Numbered from the stretch's first letter, positions 11,782 through 22,359 are shown. The stretch: DNA of 35,892 nt from Podila epigama (GCA_015679605.1 JAAAVE010000079.1:1-35892); one strand, 5' to 3'. Notes: a model not told the origin generated them from the sequence alone. Translations and numbers: made by a program.

Positions 11782-11808
11782 CACACACACACACACACAC
11801 ACAACAAC

Positions 11809-11842
<34 letters not shown>

Positions 11843-11848
11843 ACAACA
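11782..11848. repeat. (CA)n followed by (CAA)n microsatellite
   Basis: A dinucleotide CA run passes directly into a trinucleotide CAA run with one CGA interruption. It lies in the probable leader of the Fungal_trans gene. Confidence 0.9.
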
Positions 11849-12064
11849 TGCATAGAGACACCACATACACACTTACCCTTTGTCAAACACAAACCACCTT
11901 ACAGAAAAAACAAAGACATTATTGATCATCGCAGCAATAAGACAAAGAAAACAAAACAAAAAAAACGTCGATTCGACTCGGTATCACAAAGAAGACCCTT
12001 CCTTCACTCTCTCATCCGCAGTCTTTCGTTCCTTGTGAATACTTATACTCAAATATTCATACAC

Positions 12065-12128
12065 CCTCACTCTCACTCTCATTCTCGCTCTCATTCTCAC
12101 TGACACTCGCACTCACACTCACACTCAC
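12065..12128. repeat. CTCACT-type hexanucleotide array
   Basis: Imperfect tandem six-base units (CTCACT, CTCATT, CTCGCT, CACACT) run for about 64 bases, ending roughly 45 bases before the next start codon. Confidence 0.8.
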
Positions 12129-12172
12129 ATCCCACCAACAAACAAAAAAAAAATAGACAACGACATACCCCC

Positions 12173-15100
12173 ATGATGATGTACACAGAAGACTCGGCGA
12201 TCAATAGTTCCATCGCCCACTCTCTCTTGCATGGGTCACACTCTGCCCCTTACCCAACACAGACATTGTCTAATGGCCTTGGTCTGCCCAATGGTACAGA
12301 AAACGTACTAAGCACGCGGCTGACGATGCAGGGCGGGCACAACGGTGGCAGTAACAGTAGCCACAGTGATAACCACCCTCACAATCACCACCACCACCAC
12401 CACAACAACAACAACAACCAAAACAACATCAATAACAACACCTACAACCACAATCACTATAGCAACCACTATGATCACCACTATCCTAACGACAACAACA
12501 TTCACAATGACATGTCCTTACCAGTAGACCAGTCAAGCAAGACGAAGCGGGTACGTGAATGGTCAGCAGAAGAGATTCAGGCACAATATCTGGACCAGGT
12601 TGAGGAACACCAATGGAGCCAGACCATGGCCATCCGGGCACTCTTTCAACAGCAACAACATCTACAGCTACAGCACCAGCCCTTACCACTAACATCTCCA
12701 CAATCGCAGCAACAACAACAACAGCTTCCTTTAAGGTTCGACCAACAGATGCATCCATTAGGACTGATGGATTGTGGTAATGCGACTGACACTGACATGT
12801 ATTCAACTCAACACCAACGACATGACCAAGGATTCTCCAGTGGGTCATCTTTACCGTCATCCTATCCACAAACATTATCTATCGGACATCAACTCGCGGT
12901 AGAATCCCTAGCAAACATTCCACAAGCACCACTTCATCCAACTTCTTTACCTTTCCAACAACCACTGCAGCAACAGCAGCAGCAACAACAACAACAACAA
13001 CAACAACAACAGCCGATTCAATACTATCAACATCACGAAGAACAACAACAGCAAAATGCAGTGGTGCAGCAACAGACACAAGGACATCGATCTCAGCAGC
13101 AACAACCTGTTCAGAGGCCATCAAATCAACGACCATTACATCAACAAGTGCATGAGCAATGGCAACGGCCACGTCCTCAGCAGCAACAACAAGGGCAGCT
13201 TCACCCGCTGGTTCCAGAACGATCTTTGTCCACATCATCCTCATCAACAACAAATTCATCCATGGGTGCGAATCAGCTTCAGAACCTTCGAATCCAGGCC
13301 CTGAGTGCATCTCCCATTAGCATGTCCAGTCCAACTATGCTAAAACTAACACCACACATCCCCCGGTTTCCATACTTTCCTCCAGCGATCCAGGTAACAA
13401 AAAAAAACCGGATTTTATTGTGAGGCGGTATTGTTGTTGTTGACACCGTTGTTCCTGTTGTTACCATCCATCAATATGACTATCACACAATGACCGACAA
13501 TTGGATTGGCATATTGGGTTTACTTAATTGATTACATGCATCATTTTGCATATGCATGCGAGTACCTTCCATGCGTGTATGGAAATGGACATGTGTATAT
13601 TTGTGTTTGTGTGAAGGGCTACCCTATCCTCCACAACGGCAGTCAGAAGCAATTGCCTAATCGTGATTTGTGCGTTCGTTTCCCCTCCCTTTGCAGTCTG
13701 ATCATGTACTTGTGTTGACTATCTTGCGTTATCGTTTTTTGAGTTTTTTGAGTTTTTTGAGTTTGATTGACGTCCATTAACAGAGGTGCAGATTGATTTT
13801 CCATGCACACATGTACTTTTTTTGTCTTGTTGTGGAGGAGATGGTAGGGGTCGTGTGAGGACGTGCATGCGTGAGCATTTTTTTTTTTAAAATTCCTTCT
13901 CTTCCTTGCAGTGCACGCAATTGGTGTAGCATCAACTCGTTTGCTCGGAGAATAATGGTCCGAAGAAGAAGAATCATTGAAAATGCGTAAAGGCGCAAAA
14001 AATTATGGCAAAAACCAATGGCTCATAATTAATAAAAAAAAACACTTGGATTAGAAATACTCGCCAGAGTTAAGCCCAGGTCCATCGGAACAAGAGTCTG
14101 GAAGCCCTGGCCAGAACAAGGATAACAGTCATAGCCGTTCACCTTCTGCTTCTTCTGCCATTCCTGCTTCCTCTCTTGATAACAATGCAACTGCAATCCA
14201 CAGCGGCGAAGCGGCGTCAGCAAGGACCCCAAAGAGCATGAATGCAATGATGCATTCACCTTCTGCCATTCCGGATACTATTACTACAGCACCAGGCTCG
14301 GGCTACGATTCTTCTGCTGTTTCCACCTTTGATGACCGCCATTACCATGACAGTCGAACTACAGAAGTTCTCTGCGCAGCTTCCTCTCAATCTCAAGCCC
14401 AGTCGACAGCCACCATGAACAATTCAAACTCCTCCGACAACAGGTCGAAAAAGAAAACCCTTGGCCCAATTCATGTCCCTGATGAAGCAACAGCTTCGTC
14501 CGCGTCACCCTCTTCAACTCTGGCCAACCATGTCAAACGAGGCTCTGTCTCAATCAACTCTGATAGGAGGCGCTCTACCCTCACGCGGATGCCCTTCTCT
14601 ACCCGGCCGCCTCAGCCCTCTAAAAGTGTCCATCAGCTGGAAGAGGTTATGAAGGACCTCAAACTGTACGACTCTTGCTTGTTCTGGAGCAAGGCTGGTG
14701 CAGTCAACCTCAAACCTGAGGGCAACTCCTGGGATGATGATATGGTTATCCAGTCCAAAGACCCTGCATGGGTCCGTAACTCTGTCCAACCTCCAACTCC
14801 AACAAACCAAGAGCTCCTCATCCTACCTCCCGTTGCCAAAATCGAGCGATCCATTGAGGTGTTTTATGAGGTAAAGGGTCATTGACCATTCCATCAATCA
14901 ACACAATAATGATGTTTTGTTGAAGTGCTTTCTTTTTGAGTTCAGGCAAAAAAAACAAGTTTTAAGTTTTATTTTTCAAACGTTCATAAATCCTGACTTG
15001 AAATACCCCTCCTCCTCCTCCTTTAGAATTCGCATCTCTATCCTCCGTTTATTACCAAACTCATTGTCGAGAGAGCCAAACAGACCCGTTCAAATCAAGT

Positions 15101-17879
15101 GTCTCGTATCTTGCTCAACACAATTGCTGGCATTGCCATTAGAATCGATCCAGATATCGAGAACATGTATTCTGGTCGGCCAGCGAATAGCTCTGGTAAT
15201 CAACCAAAGCAACAACAACAACAACAACAACAACAGTACATGCGGTACTTTCAACGCGCCTACGGTATGACTTTTTGTTTTCTATCTTTTTTTTTTTTTT
15301 TTTTTTTTTTTTTGGTTGTTGATGAGAACCTTTTTAAGGCTAACTATTTTTATTATTATTATTATTTTTGATGCAAAATAGGACTCTTGGCTCATCTGGA
15401 AGATGTTCGCTCGACTTACTCGACAACATACTTGCAGGCGACACTATTACTATGCTATGTCTACCCTAAACCGCAACTCAAGGTGGAGTTACTCAAGTTA
15501 ATGACAGAAGCTGCCTTTTTAGGTCTTCATGTTGACCCCTCTCGATGGATGCCAAAACAGATTGTGATCCAAAACCGATGCTGGCTCTTCTGGGCTTGTT
15601 ATATGTTTGACAGTATCCATCATGTTGTCCGTGGCCATCTTACACAGATGGACGACCATTATCTTGATGCACCCTTCCCAGCGTTGACAGAACTGGATAA
15701 TGATGATGGCCTCTGGACGCGATGGTTTATGCTCAAAGAGGTCAAACTCTGGCGAATCGGCCGTAAAGTACACTCATTTTTCCAGGCAGGGCTCAAACGG
15801 ATGGACCGCCTTGTCGAAATAAACTTGTACTCAAGTGGTCAAACGAGTTCTACCAGTGGTGGCAATGCAGGTCAACTGGATGGCAGTTTGAAGACGGTAG
15901 AGGATCTTCTGCAGAGCGAATACTCGGAGGCCGAACTGATTGTGTCGCTCAAGATGTGGCAGGATGACCTTCCAGCTCATCTTCAGGCACAGACTCAAGA
16001 CTTGACTCAAGTTGAACCACGGGTCAATGGACGCGCAGTGGGTCTACAGGCGATTTATTGCATGTTTCGTATTCTGCTTCTCTATCCCAGTACGCTGGCC
16101 ATTGGTACAGGACTATTAGATACCTCGCTGCCAGTGATGACCTCATCTGCTATTTCCGGAGAGGAACCGGAGCGCCAATACCAGCAACAGAATTTGCAAG
16201 AGCAACATCATCTCCGTCGACAGGATCTCCTGAACAAGATTATACAATGCATTCAAGAGGTTGAGAAGCTTGTTCAACTTGCTAGCATTATCCTGGACCA
16301 TTACCCGGAGCGAGCGAGGATGACGTGTCTTGGATCTGCGTTGGATTGGTGCCTCAGGATTTATTACAAAGTGATTATGGAGACGAGACGGGTGAGTGAC
16401 GAAAGTCGAGATAAGAATGAATCGGAGGGTGTTCAACGAAGGATGTCCGCTGGTCAACCTCCATCGCCTGCAGTCTTTTCACCACGTTTCAAGACTCGAT
16501 GCCGGTTGAATGCCTTGACGGTGGCGAGGTTATTGACGAGATTTCACGAGTTGGATCAAAAGTTTTATTTCTCATGGTTAACGGTGGAGATTGAAAGCTT
16601 AGAGGAGCATCAAAAGGCAGCACAGGAGAGGATGGTACAAAGGATTCGTGAAGATTTGGAGAAGTCGATTTTGGCTCAGAGGCAACAGCAACAGCAGCAG
16701 CAGCAACAGCAACAACAGCAACCGTTGCAATCTGTGGGATCTCATGATTCTCTTCAGCAGACATCGTCCATGCAGTCGCTTAGAAACCGTCAGCCCAGTG
16801 TGATGGGATCGTCGTCATCGTCATCTCTGTTCTCGCAGGATGGACAGCTTCATGGCATGTTTGATAATCCTGGAATGTCGACCGGTCTAGGATCGATCTC
16901 GACCTCAACATCGATTGATAGCCTTGAGAAACTTCAGCAACTGCACCGACCCAAGATGCATAATCTGCAGGCCATCATCAAGAGACGCCAACAGCAAGGC
17001 AAATATGCAAGTCCAGTCTCAGCCGGTAGCATGACAGCGACACCATCTTCAACACAGTCGACCACCCTCCATTCATTCCCCAATACACCTGTCGGTATGA
17101 CCAGCTCTGACCCGTTCCCATTGATACCATCTAACCAACAACAGCAGCAGCAGCAGCACCAACAACAACAACAAAGAGAGCAACAGGCGATTGTTACGTC
17201 TTTTGGAAACGCACAGCATGATAGTTTCCTTGGATTCCGTCCAGTAGGCAGTTCCGATACAGAAGCTACAACAGTTGGCCAATACTCTGTGGGTTCTCTC
17301 GCGGGTGCCACTATGTCCATGCCCATGTCTATATCCATGTCAATGCCTATGTATCACCTTGACAATACCCAGTCTACAGCTACATTCCAGAAGCAGCAGC
17401 AGCAACAGCAGCAGCGACAACATGATCTCAGTGGTGTGGATAATAGTAACAGCAGCAACAGTAGAAGTAACAGTATCAGCGGCGGCGCTACGAATCCCTT
17501 TTTGACACAGACACCACTGTATATGTCACATCCATTCCAAACAACGAATCAAGCGCCTGTTATATCCTCTCAGCATCAAGAACACCATCAGGCACAAGGG
17601 GAACGGCAGCAACAAGTGCTTGCTCAGCCTCTGTTTACATCGTCAGCGCCGTTTATCTTTCAGAATTCTGTACCAGCAGTATCGGTATCGACAACATCGA
17701 TGCCAACATCATCGTCATCATTGCCGTCAACATCAGTGTCAGTGTCGTTTGCAAGCAATGGTGCTTCCACTGTGTTGGTGACAAGCGGTTCACAACAAGA
17801 ACAACAACAACTACAGCAGCAGCAGCAGCAGCAGCCATCGTCTTTACAGAATGCGTCCATAGGTTCATATTATGGATAA
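12173..17879 (+). CDS. Gln-rich Fungal_trans-domain transcription regulator (four exons, ~1590 aa)
   Basis: Inferred exons are 12173-13393, 14055-14870, 15027-15264 and 15382-17879; all joins keep frame. Residues 1-407 are low complexity (His/Asn runs, a Gln run of about 16, basic KTKRVREW). Exon 2 is Ser/Pro-rich, then leads into a Fungal_trans (PF04082-like) region from ~668: LPPVAKIERSIEVFYE joined to NSHLYPPFITKLIVERA, SRILLNTIAGIAIRI, then YLQATLLLCYVYP, AAFLGLHVDPSRWMP, NRCWLFWACYMFD and WFMLKEVKLWRIG in exon 4. This is the middle homology region that normally follows a Zn2Cys6 DNA-binding cluster. The C-terminal ~500 residues are Gln/Ser-rich, probably an activation region. No Cys6 cluster is visible in any exon, and the 661-base first intron is unusually long here, so a missed exon is possible. 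Alternatively it is a regulator without its own DNA-binding domain. Coding and Fungal_trans are confident; the first junction is not. Confidence 0.78.
12967..13013 (+). repeat. CAA/CAG polyglutamine tract in exon 1
   Basis: Mixed CAG and CAA codons encode about 16 consecutive glutamines. Similar shorter tracts in the same gene lie near 15209-15237, 16681-16725, 17395-17415 and 17797-17835. The tract belongs to the coding exon and is not a CRISPR-like array. Confidence 0.85.
13394..14054 (+). other. Candidate 661-base intron of the Fungal_trans gene
   Basis: It starts with GTAACA directly after the last good exon 1 codons and ends at TTGGATTAG before Ser/Pro-rich coding sequence. Both borders are phase 0, so direct splicing keeps frame. 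Inside are other acceptor-like sites (CCCTTTGCAG at 13687-13696, TTCCTTGCAG at 13902-13911), and a GT pair at 13987 could start a 68-base terminal intron. A hidden exon is therefore possible, but I could not build one that is open in the right frame. No Cys6 zinc cluster is encoded in any forward frame. Confidence 0.5.
13735..13761. repeat. Three perfect tandem 9-base units (TTTTTTGAG)
   Basis: TTTTTTGAG is repeated three times without mismatch inside the long candidate intron. It is probably slippage-derived; no function is evident. Confidence 0.9.
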
Positions 17880-18088
17880 ACAATGGCTCCTGCTTGTACA
17901 GTACAACGTCTAACAGAATCACAATTGTGTACAAAAATGAAGGCATTGTCGTTTTTTTTTTTTTTTCTTTGACAGTTTAATTACATGACTTTACCACGGG
18001 CGGTGGAAAAGAGGTATGAGGTATGTGTGTATAATCTACACTAATGCTTTGTGACGAGTGGAGAGATAGACAGGGTGACTGATGGCAT

Positions 18089-19682
18089 TTAAAACGAGAG
18101 GGAGACGGGACCAGTCTTCGTGGTCAAGTCAACAAGACCCTTGACTTCCTGGTCAGGGTGGCCAAAGGTACGGGTGCCCTCCTTGATTGCAGTAGTTTGT
18201 TTCTCGTACTGAATGGAGCCCTCGGAATTAGGAGAGGATGAGGCGATGACAGTGTGGCCGATAGAAGTGGCGAGGTGGAAGTGACCCACAAACTCATCTG
18301 TCAGTTTGGCATTGACGTGACCTGTGTATGAGGTCGCGGTGAGGTGAAGGAGCTGGTCGCGGGAGGCGAGACGGATGATATCTTCAATAGCACCAGTCTT
18401 TGTCTTTGTGACGATGTTCAAATCTGCAGGTTTCTCGTTGTTGTTGTTGTTGTTTTTAGCACGGCTGGGCTCGAGTCTAAAGTCGATGCCACCAGTCTGT
18501 GCGCTGATATCGACCGAGTGAGGGGCAGAGTCCTTGGTGTAAGGGTCGGCGACGACAGAGATAGTAGAATGACCAGTGGAGATGGCACTCTTGATGTCCA
18601 GAGCGTTACCTGGGTGGGCAACTTCAATTGAGGCGAACTTGACGCTTCCGGTGTTCACCTTGGTGTCAAAGTGATCAACGCGGAGGGTACCCGAGCCAAA
18701 GACTTTTCCAACAGACACATCGAAACCAACCTGGTCAAAGCGAAGGTTGTCCAGGCTGCTTGTCGTGTGAATGTCGACGACGGAACCATCGATTGTCAAC
18801 TCGCCATAGTGGGTGAATGAAGTTGGGAAGAGGATCGTGGCTTCAAGACGTGCGCAGGCGCGGTATTCGTGGCCTGATGGATCGAGGGTTTTGTGATCTT
18901 CATACCAGATCTTAGCATCAAAGACACTATCGTTCTCCTTGATCTCGATGTTGAGATGAAGGTAATCAATCTTGACTTCGGAAGCGAAAGCAGGCTCATA
19001 CTTGGTGTGGTGAATCGTGCCTTTGTCGTCGCTGTCGGGGCTGACCTTGGCGACGATTTTCAAAGTGGGCATCTTGACCTCATCGGATGTCTGGACAGAG
19101 ACAGTGGAGTACATGTTACCCTTTCCGATATGCAGGCGGAAGGCATTGGCTGAGGTTTGGAAGGTAGAGGGACCATCCCAAGTAATTTCATTGGCTTTGC
19201 AAATATCGGTCGAGTAGGTCAAGTCGCCGGAACCGTGAGAGTGTTGAAAATGAGAGTGGAAGAACGACATGGGCGCGACGTAGGCGAAGAAGAACCACGC
19301 CAGAAGGAGGATGCCTGCTCTTTTGAACATCTTTATTCTGTTCGATTTTTGATGTTGGCCTAGTGGGGGGCGGAAGTGTTGAAGATGGAGTGAGGTATTA
19401 GTGTGTGAGCATGAGAACGCGTTTTTTTTCCCCCCTTCTTCATAAAGCAAGCTTCGCGTTCTATAAAGTTTACATACAGGCATGATGGCCATCTTGGACT
19501 GGTAGCGGTATGGACTGACCAAGCTTTTCATTTTGGTAGAAGCTGTTCTGGTTGTACTTGTTGCCAGTGTTGTCATGGTGATGTTGGTGGTGACCAAGCA
19601 AAGGCCGTGCCTCAGGGTTGTTGTTAGGGGTATAGACACAGCAAACAGGCTCGTAGGCCGATGGTGGGCAGGAGCAAGTCAT
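18089..19682 (-). CDS. Type II membrane protein with adhesin-like (DUF4097-like) ectodomain (491 aa)
   Basis: Inferred exons on the minus strand are 19682-19478 and 19359-18089, with a GTATGT donor and a CACTAG acceptor; the join keeps frame. The cytosolic N-terminus (residues 1-82) is Cys/Pro/His-rich and carries an acidic di-leucine-type motif (EARPLL), which in other proteins directs sorting to endosome or vacuole. One transmembrane helix follows at ~83-99 (AGILLLAWFFFAYVAPM), preceded by KRA, so the C-terminus should be luminal or extracellular. The ~390-residue ectodomain is beta-rich with repeated short strands and turns (FGSGTLRVDHFDTKVNTGSV, ISTGHSTISVV, AQTGGIDFRL, TKTGAIEDI, SYTGHVNAKL, TKTGPVSLSF). 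This recurring TG pattern resembles the right-handed helix of putative adhesins of the DUF4097 type. That match is inference from pattern. There is no GPI signal and no catalytic motif. The gene converges with the upstream Fungal_trans gene (209 bases apart) and is divergent from the F-box gene at 20319. Confidence 0.8.
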
Positions 19683-20318
19683 AGGTGAGATGTGTTTTTT
19701 TTTTTTGGTGGCGGGGAATGTGTGAGAAAAGAGAAAAGGAAAGAGAGCGAGCGAGTGCGGTGCGGTGATGGAAATGGGAGCAAAGATGGTTTCCCTTTTA
19801 TTAAATACAAAAAGCCAAGAGTGTTTTGGCTATGAGCCTATTTCTGGGGACTTTTTTTTTTTGACTCTTGGCAAAAAAAAAATTGCCAAGAGTGGGGGAC
19901 CAGTCTTCCCACTAACACTAACGAGCGGCGTGTGTGCATTATCCGCAGCATTTGCCTTCTGTCACCTTTTTTTTTTTCACACGCACGCACATAAAGTGTT
20001 TCCCAGGCATCTCCATGTGCCCCATGTTTCCCACACATCCCATGAGTCCCACGCCACATCCATCCCATTTATTGCACCAGAACGGTCTTACGGGGCATCA
20101 GATTACGCTGACTCGACAAAGTGTCGAGCAGTGCGATACTTTTTGCCACTGTGATTTTCTCTTTCTCTCCCTCTCCCTCCCCCCTCTCAACACGACAACC
20201 GCTCTGCTACTTTGACATGTCGACACGTTGCTTTGCCACTGTGTGAGAGCAATCTTATTTTGCAAAATGAGATGATTCACCTCATCTCTCGCCATCACCA
20301 ATCATCATTTCCCTTTCC
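19683..20318. other. Shared divergent promoter region
   Basis: This 636-base spacer lies between the 5' ends of the minus-strand adhesin-like gene and the plus-strand F-box gene, so it probably holds both promoters. It contains purine-rich and T-rich stretches, the GCCAAGAGT inverted repeat, a CT-rich stretch near 20155-20190 and a CCAAT motif at 20298-20302, only 17 bases before the F-box ATG. No open frame in it looks like a gene. Confidence 0.55.
19864..19893. repeat. Perfect 11-bp inverted repeat with A8 loop
   Basis: ACTCTTGGCAA (19864-19874) and its exact complement TTGCCAAGAGT (19883-19893) flank eight adenines. A further direct copy of GCCAAGAGTG lies at 19814-19823. The element could form a hairpin or be a paired protein-binding site in the divergent promoter. 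Confidence 0.85.
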
Positions 20319-22337
20319 ATGACCTCACACCAACAAAGAGCATTACTCATTCCAGAGATTCTCGAACGGATCTTTGCGTCCTCCAATCGACATCACCTCC
20401 ATGCTCTCTCATTGGTCTGTCGCCAGTGGTACCGTATCACTCGGAGATTCAGACAGACAGTTCTCATCTGGTACGACACCCTTGACGTCGAGAACCAGGT
20501 CCAACGGCTCAACCACCTTCACCGAACCCACATCCTCGACTGCACCGCCGACATCTACGGTGACTTTGCTACCGACTTTGAGTGTACAACTTCCACGTAC
20601 AAACTTCGGGCCGAGGCTTGGAAGGTGCTGCGGGCAAAGATTGTCGAGCAGCAGCACATCGTTAGGCACAATGCCGAGAGAGTCGCTGGTGCTCTTCTCG
20701 GTAGAGATGTGGAGTTGCATAAGCGTGATATGAACCAATCCATTCTTTTAGACATGATTCCACTAAAGGAGCTCATTTTACGAGGCACCATCACGCTCGC
20801 AAACAGCATCCTCCCTATCCTGCCCGAGCTCTCATCCCTCAAGACTCTCAGACTTGTCAGGATCAGCCTTGATCAAGTCAATCTTAGGCAGATCCTGGAC
20901 GCTTGCCCATGTCTCCTGCACCTAGAAATGGAACCCGTAACTGCCGTCCTTACCCCAATGTTGATTGCAGATCCAACACTGGAACTCGACACCTCTGAAC
21001 AGTCGCTGCCACGGTTCCGACTCCAGCGCCTTCACCTCACGTACTTTGTCTTTGACCAACAAGTGCTAGAGTCGTTCCTGAGGACGATGCCCAACTTGAC
21101 TGACCTACGTCTAATCATGTATCGAAACAACCCACGGACAGATCGACACAATGGCACGAATGCACAACTGCCCCACTATGACAGGACTCAGTTTCTACAA
21201 AACCTCGCCCAATCTTGCTCAAACCTCTCGGCTTTTCAACTGACGTTCGCTTGTGGTTACGACGGCAAATTCCATTCAGTACAAGACCCAGTCCTACTCA
21301 GCCATGAAAATCTCCAGGAGGCTGTGCAACACTTGCCCTTGGTTGAACATTGGTCATTTAGCGGACTCGGATTCAAGACGAGCACGCTCAATCCATTGCA
21401 ATCGCCCATCTTTACTCGGCTGACGACGCTGGAGATTACTTTGAATCCACAAAGTAGTGCCGCAAGTGTAAACTTTCATGCCATTCTTTGCTTGAATGAT
21501 GATATGGCAAACCTCCTTCATCTCAAGATATTGGGTATCACCTACAACTCGGAGCTTTTGCGAACCGACATGCCTATTAGTGGTGAAAGCCAAGACGTGT
21601 TAAAACCATATTGGCGCTGTAGAAACCTACGCACGCTGCACATCCATCTCGTAGATGGCCAACACTACTCCAAGGAGGACCTCAATACGCGTCGACCTAT
21701 CGCTTATATCGTCAAGGTCTGTCCACACCTTCGCGACCTTTGGATTAAGAAGGACTCGATTGATTTTACGCTCACTGGCGGTCTGTGCCAACTGACGGAG
21801 CTTGAAGATTTAGAAAGACTGGCTCTTGACGTTCGAGAGCTTGAGCCAGTTTCAGACAAGGCTCTGCGATGGATTCGTCAGACGTTTTCAGTTGCACCCA
21901 GTAGAATCGATAAAGTTGGGAATACATGGCAATGGATTCAAAAGTCAGCTTGGGCAATGGTGACTGGTCGCAGCAGTGATGGTGGTAGGACTGGTAGTGG
22001 TGGTACTGCTGGAGCTGCAGAGAAGTCTCTGAAAACAGGGACCGAGTCACATTATAATGACCTTAAGCATCATAGCAATGCGCACGGGTCTAGTCCTCGC
22101 CATCGGCCAAGTACTCCTGAGCCACTGACGGTAAAGGAAGCGAAAGAGGTTGGTGGGGCAGGGGAGGTGATACGTATCCTCATGAAACTCGATGGAGGCG
22201 GTGTGTGCTGGTCGAATCTTGAGTCGTTCAAGGTGCAAATTCATTGGACCTTTGTATACAATCTCGAACAAGAGCGGCTCCAGAAGCGTTTGCCTCATGT
22301 GCTCTGTAGAGTTGGAACCAAAGTCCTTGTAGCCTAA
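20319..22337 (+). CDS. F-box / leucine-rich-repeat protein (672 aa)
   Basis: This is a single-exon gene starting at the ATG at 20319 (MTSHQQRALLIPEILERIFA). The F-box is immediate, at residues ~9-45: LLIPEILERIF, then LSLVCRQWYRITRRF. A helical stretch (~90-130) precedes LRRs of the RNI type: LKELILRG, LSSLKTLRLVRISL, CPCLLHLEME, MPNLTDLRLIMY, LEITLNPQSS, CRNLRTLHIHLVDG, CPHLRDLWIKKDSIDF and LEDLERLALDVREL. Residues ~545-620 are an unusual low-complexity insert (Gly/Ser/Thr-rich GGRTGSGGTAG, then charged) before a final conserved-looking block ending LCRVGTKVLVA. The expected role is substrate adaptor of an SCF ubiquitin ligase, inferred from the family. It shares the IPEILERIFA opening with the interrupted gene at 3107, suggesting common origin. 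An AATAAA follows the stop codon by 16 bases. Confidence 0.87.
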   Translation: MTSHQQRALLIPEILERIFASSNRHHLHALSLVCRQWYRITRRFRQTVLIWYDTLDVENQVQRLNHLHRTHILDCTADIYGDFATDFECTTSTYKLRAEAWKVLRAKIVEQQHIVRHNAERVAGALLGRDVELHKRDMNQSILLDMIPLKELILRGTITLANSILPILPELSSLKTLRLVRISLDQVNLRQILDACPCLLHLEMEPVTAVLTPMLIADPTLELDTSEQSLPRFRLQRLHLTYFVFDQQVLESFLRTMPNLTDLRLIMYRNNPRTDRHNGTNAQLPHYDRTQFLQNLAQSCSNLSAFQLTFACGYDGKFHSVQDPVLLSHENLQEAVQHLPLVEHWSFSGLGFKTSTLNPLQSPIFTRLTTLEITLNPQSSAASVNFHAILCLNDDMANLLHLKILGITYNSELLRTDMPISGESQDVLKPYWRCRNLRTLHIHLVDGQHYSKEDLNTRRPIAYIVKVCPHLRDLWIKKDSIDFTLTGGLCQLTELEDLERLALDVRELEPVSDKALRWIRQTFSVAPSRIDKVGNTWQWIQKSAWAMVTGRSSDGGRTGSGGTAGAAEKSLKTGTESHYNDLKHHSNAHGSSPRHRPSTPEPLTVKEAKEVGGAGEVIRILMKLDGGGVCWSNLESFKVQIHWTFVYNLEQERLQKRLPHVLCRVGTKVLVA

Positions 22338-22353
22338 GGAGAATTCTGTCGAA

Positions 22354-22359
22354 AATAAA
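22354..22359 (+). terminator. Probable polyadenylation signal (AATAAA)
   Basis: A canonical AATAAA lies 16 bases after the F-box stop codon, followed by a T-rich tract. There is no transcript evidence. Confidence 0.4.

Larger units (their letters stand above)
10910..12172. other. Intergenic region and long low-complexity leader
   Basis: About 1.26 kb without a convincing protein gene. It contains a poly(A)-signal-like AATAAA at 11061, a CCAAT box (10975-10979, within GCCAATCA), T-rich and CT-rich stretches, a (GA)n run near 11615-11645, a (CA)n/(CAA)n array and a CTCACT-type hexamer array. An ATG at 11678 opens 141 codons of poly-Thr and His/Ser-repeat sequence ending at 12103. It looks like translated microsatellite, though it could act as an upstream ORF if transcribed. 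Confidence 0.55.

Noticed and set aside
13506-13718. Cys-containing 70-codon frame inside the long intron, checked as a zinc-cluster exon
   Set aside because: Cysteine spacing does not fit Cx2Cx6C or C2H2 patterns and the frame cannot be joined to the flanking exons by good splice sites.
13912-13986. 75-base candidate exon behind a strong TTCCTTGCAG acceptor
   Set aside because: In the frame required by the next exon it contains stop codons; the only open frame (with R-R-R-R) does not join in phase to the best downstream acceptor.
16681-16725. Short regular repeat units, considered as a CRISPR-like array
   Set aside because: They are CAG/CAA glutamine codons inside a coding exon, with no spacers, in a eukaryotic sequence.
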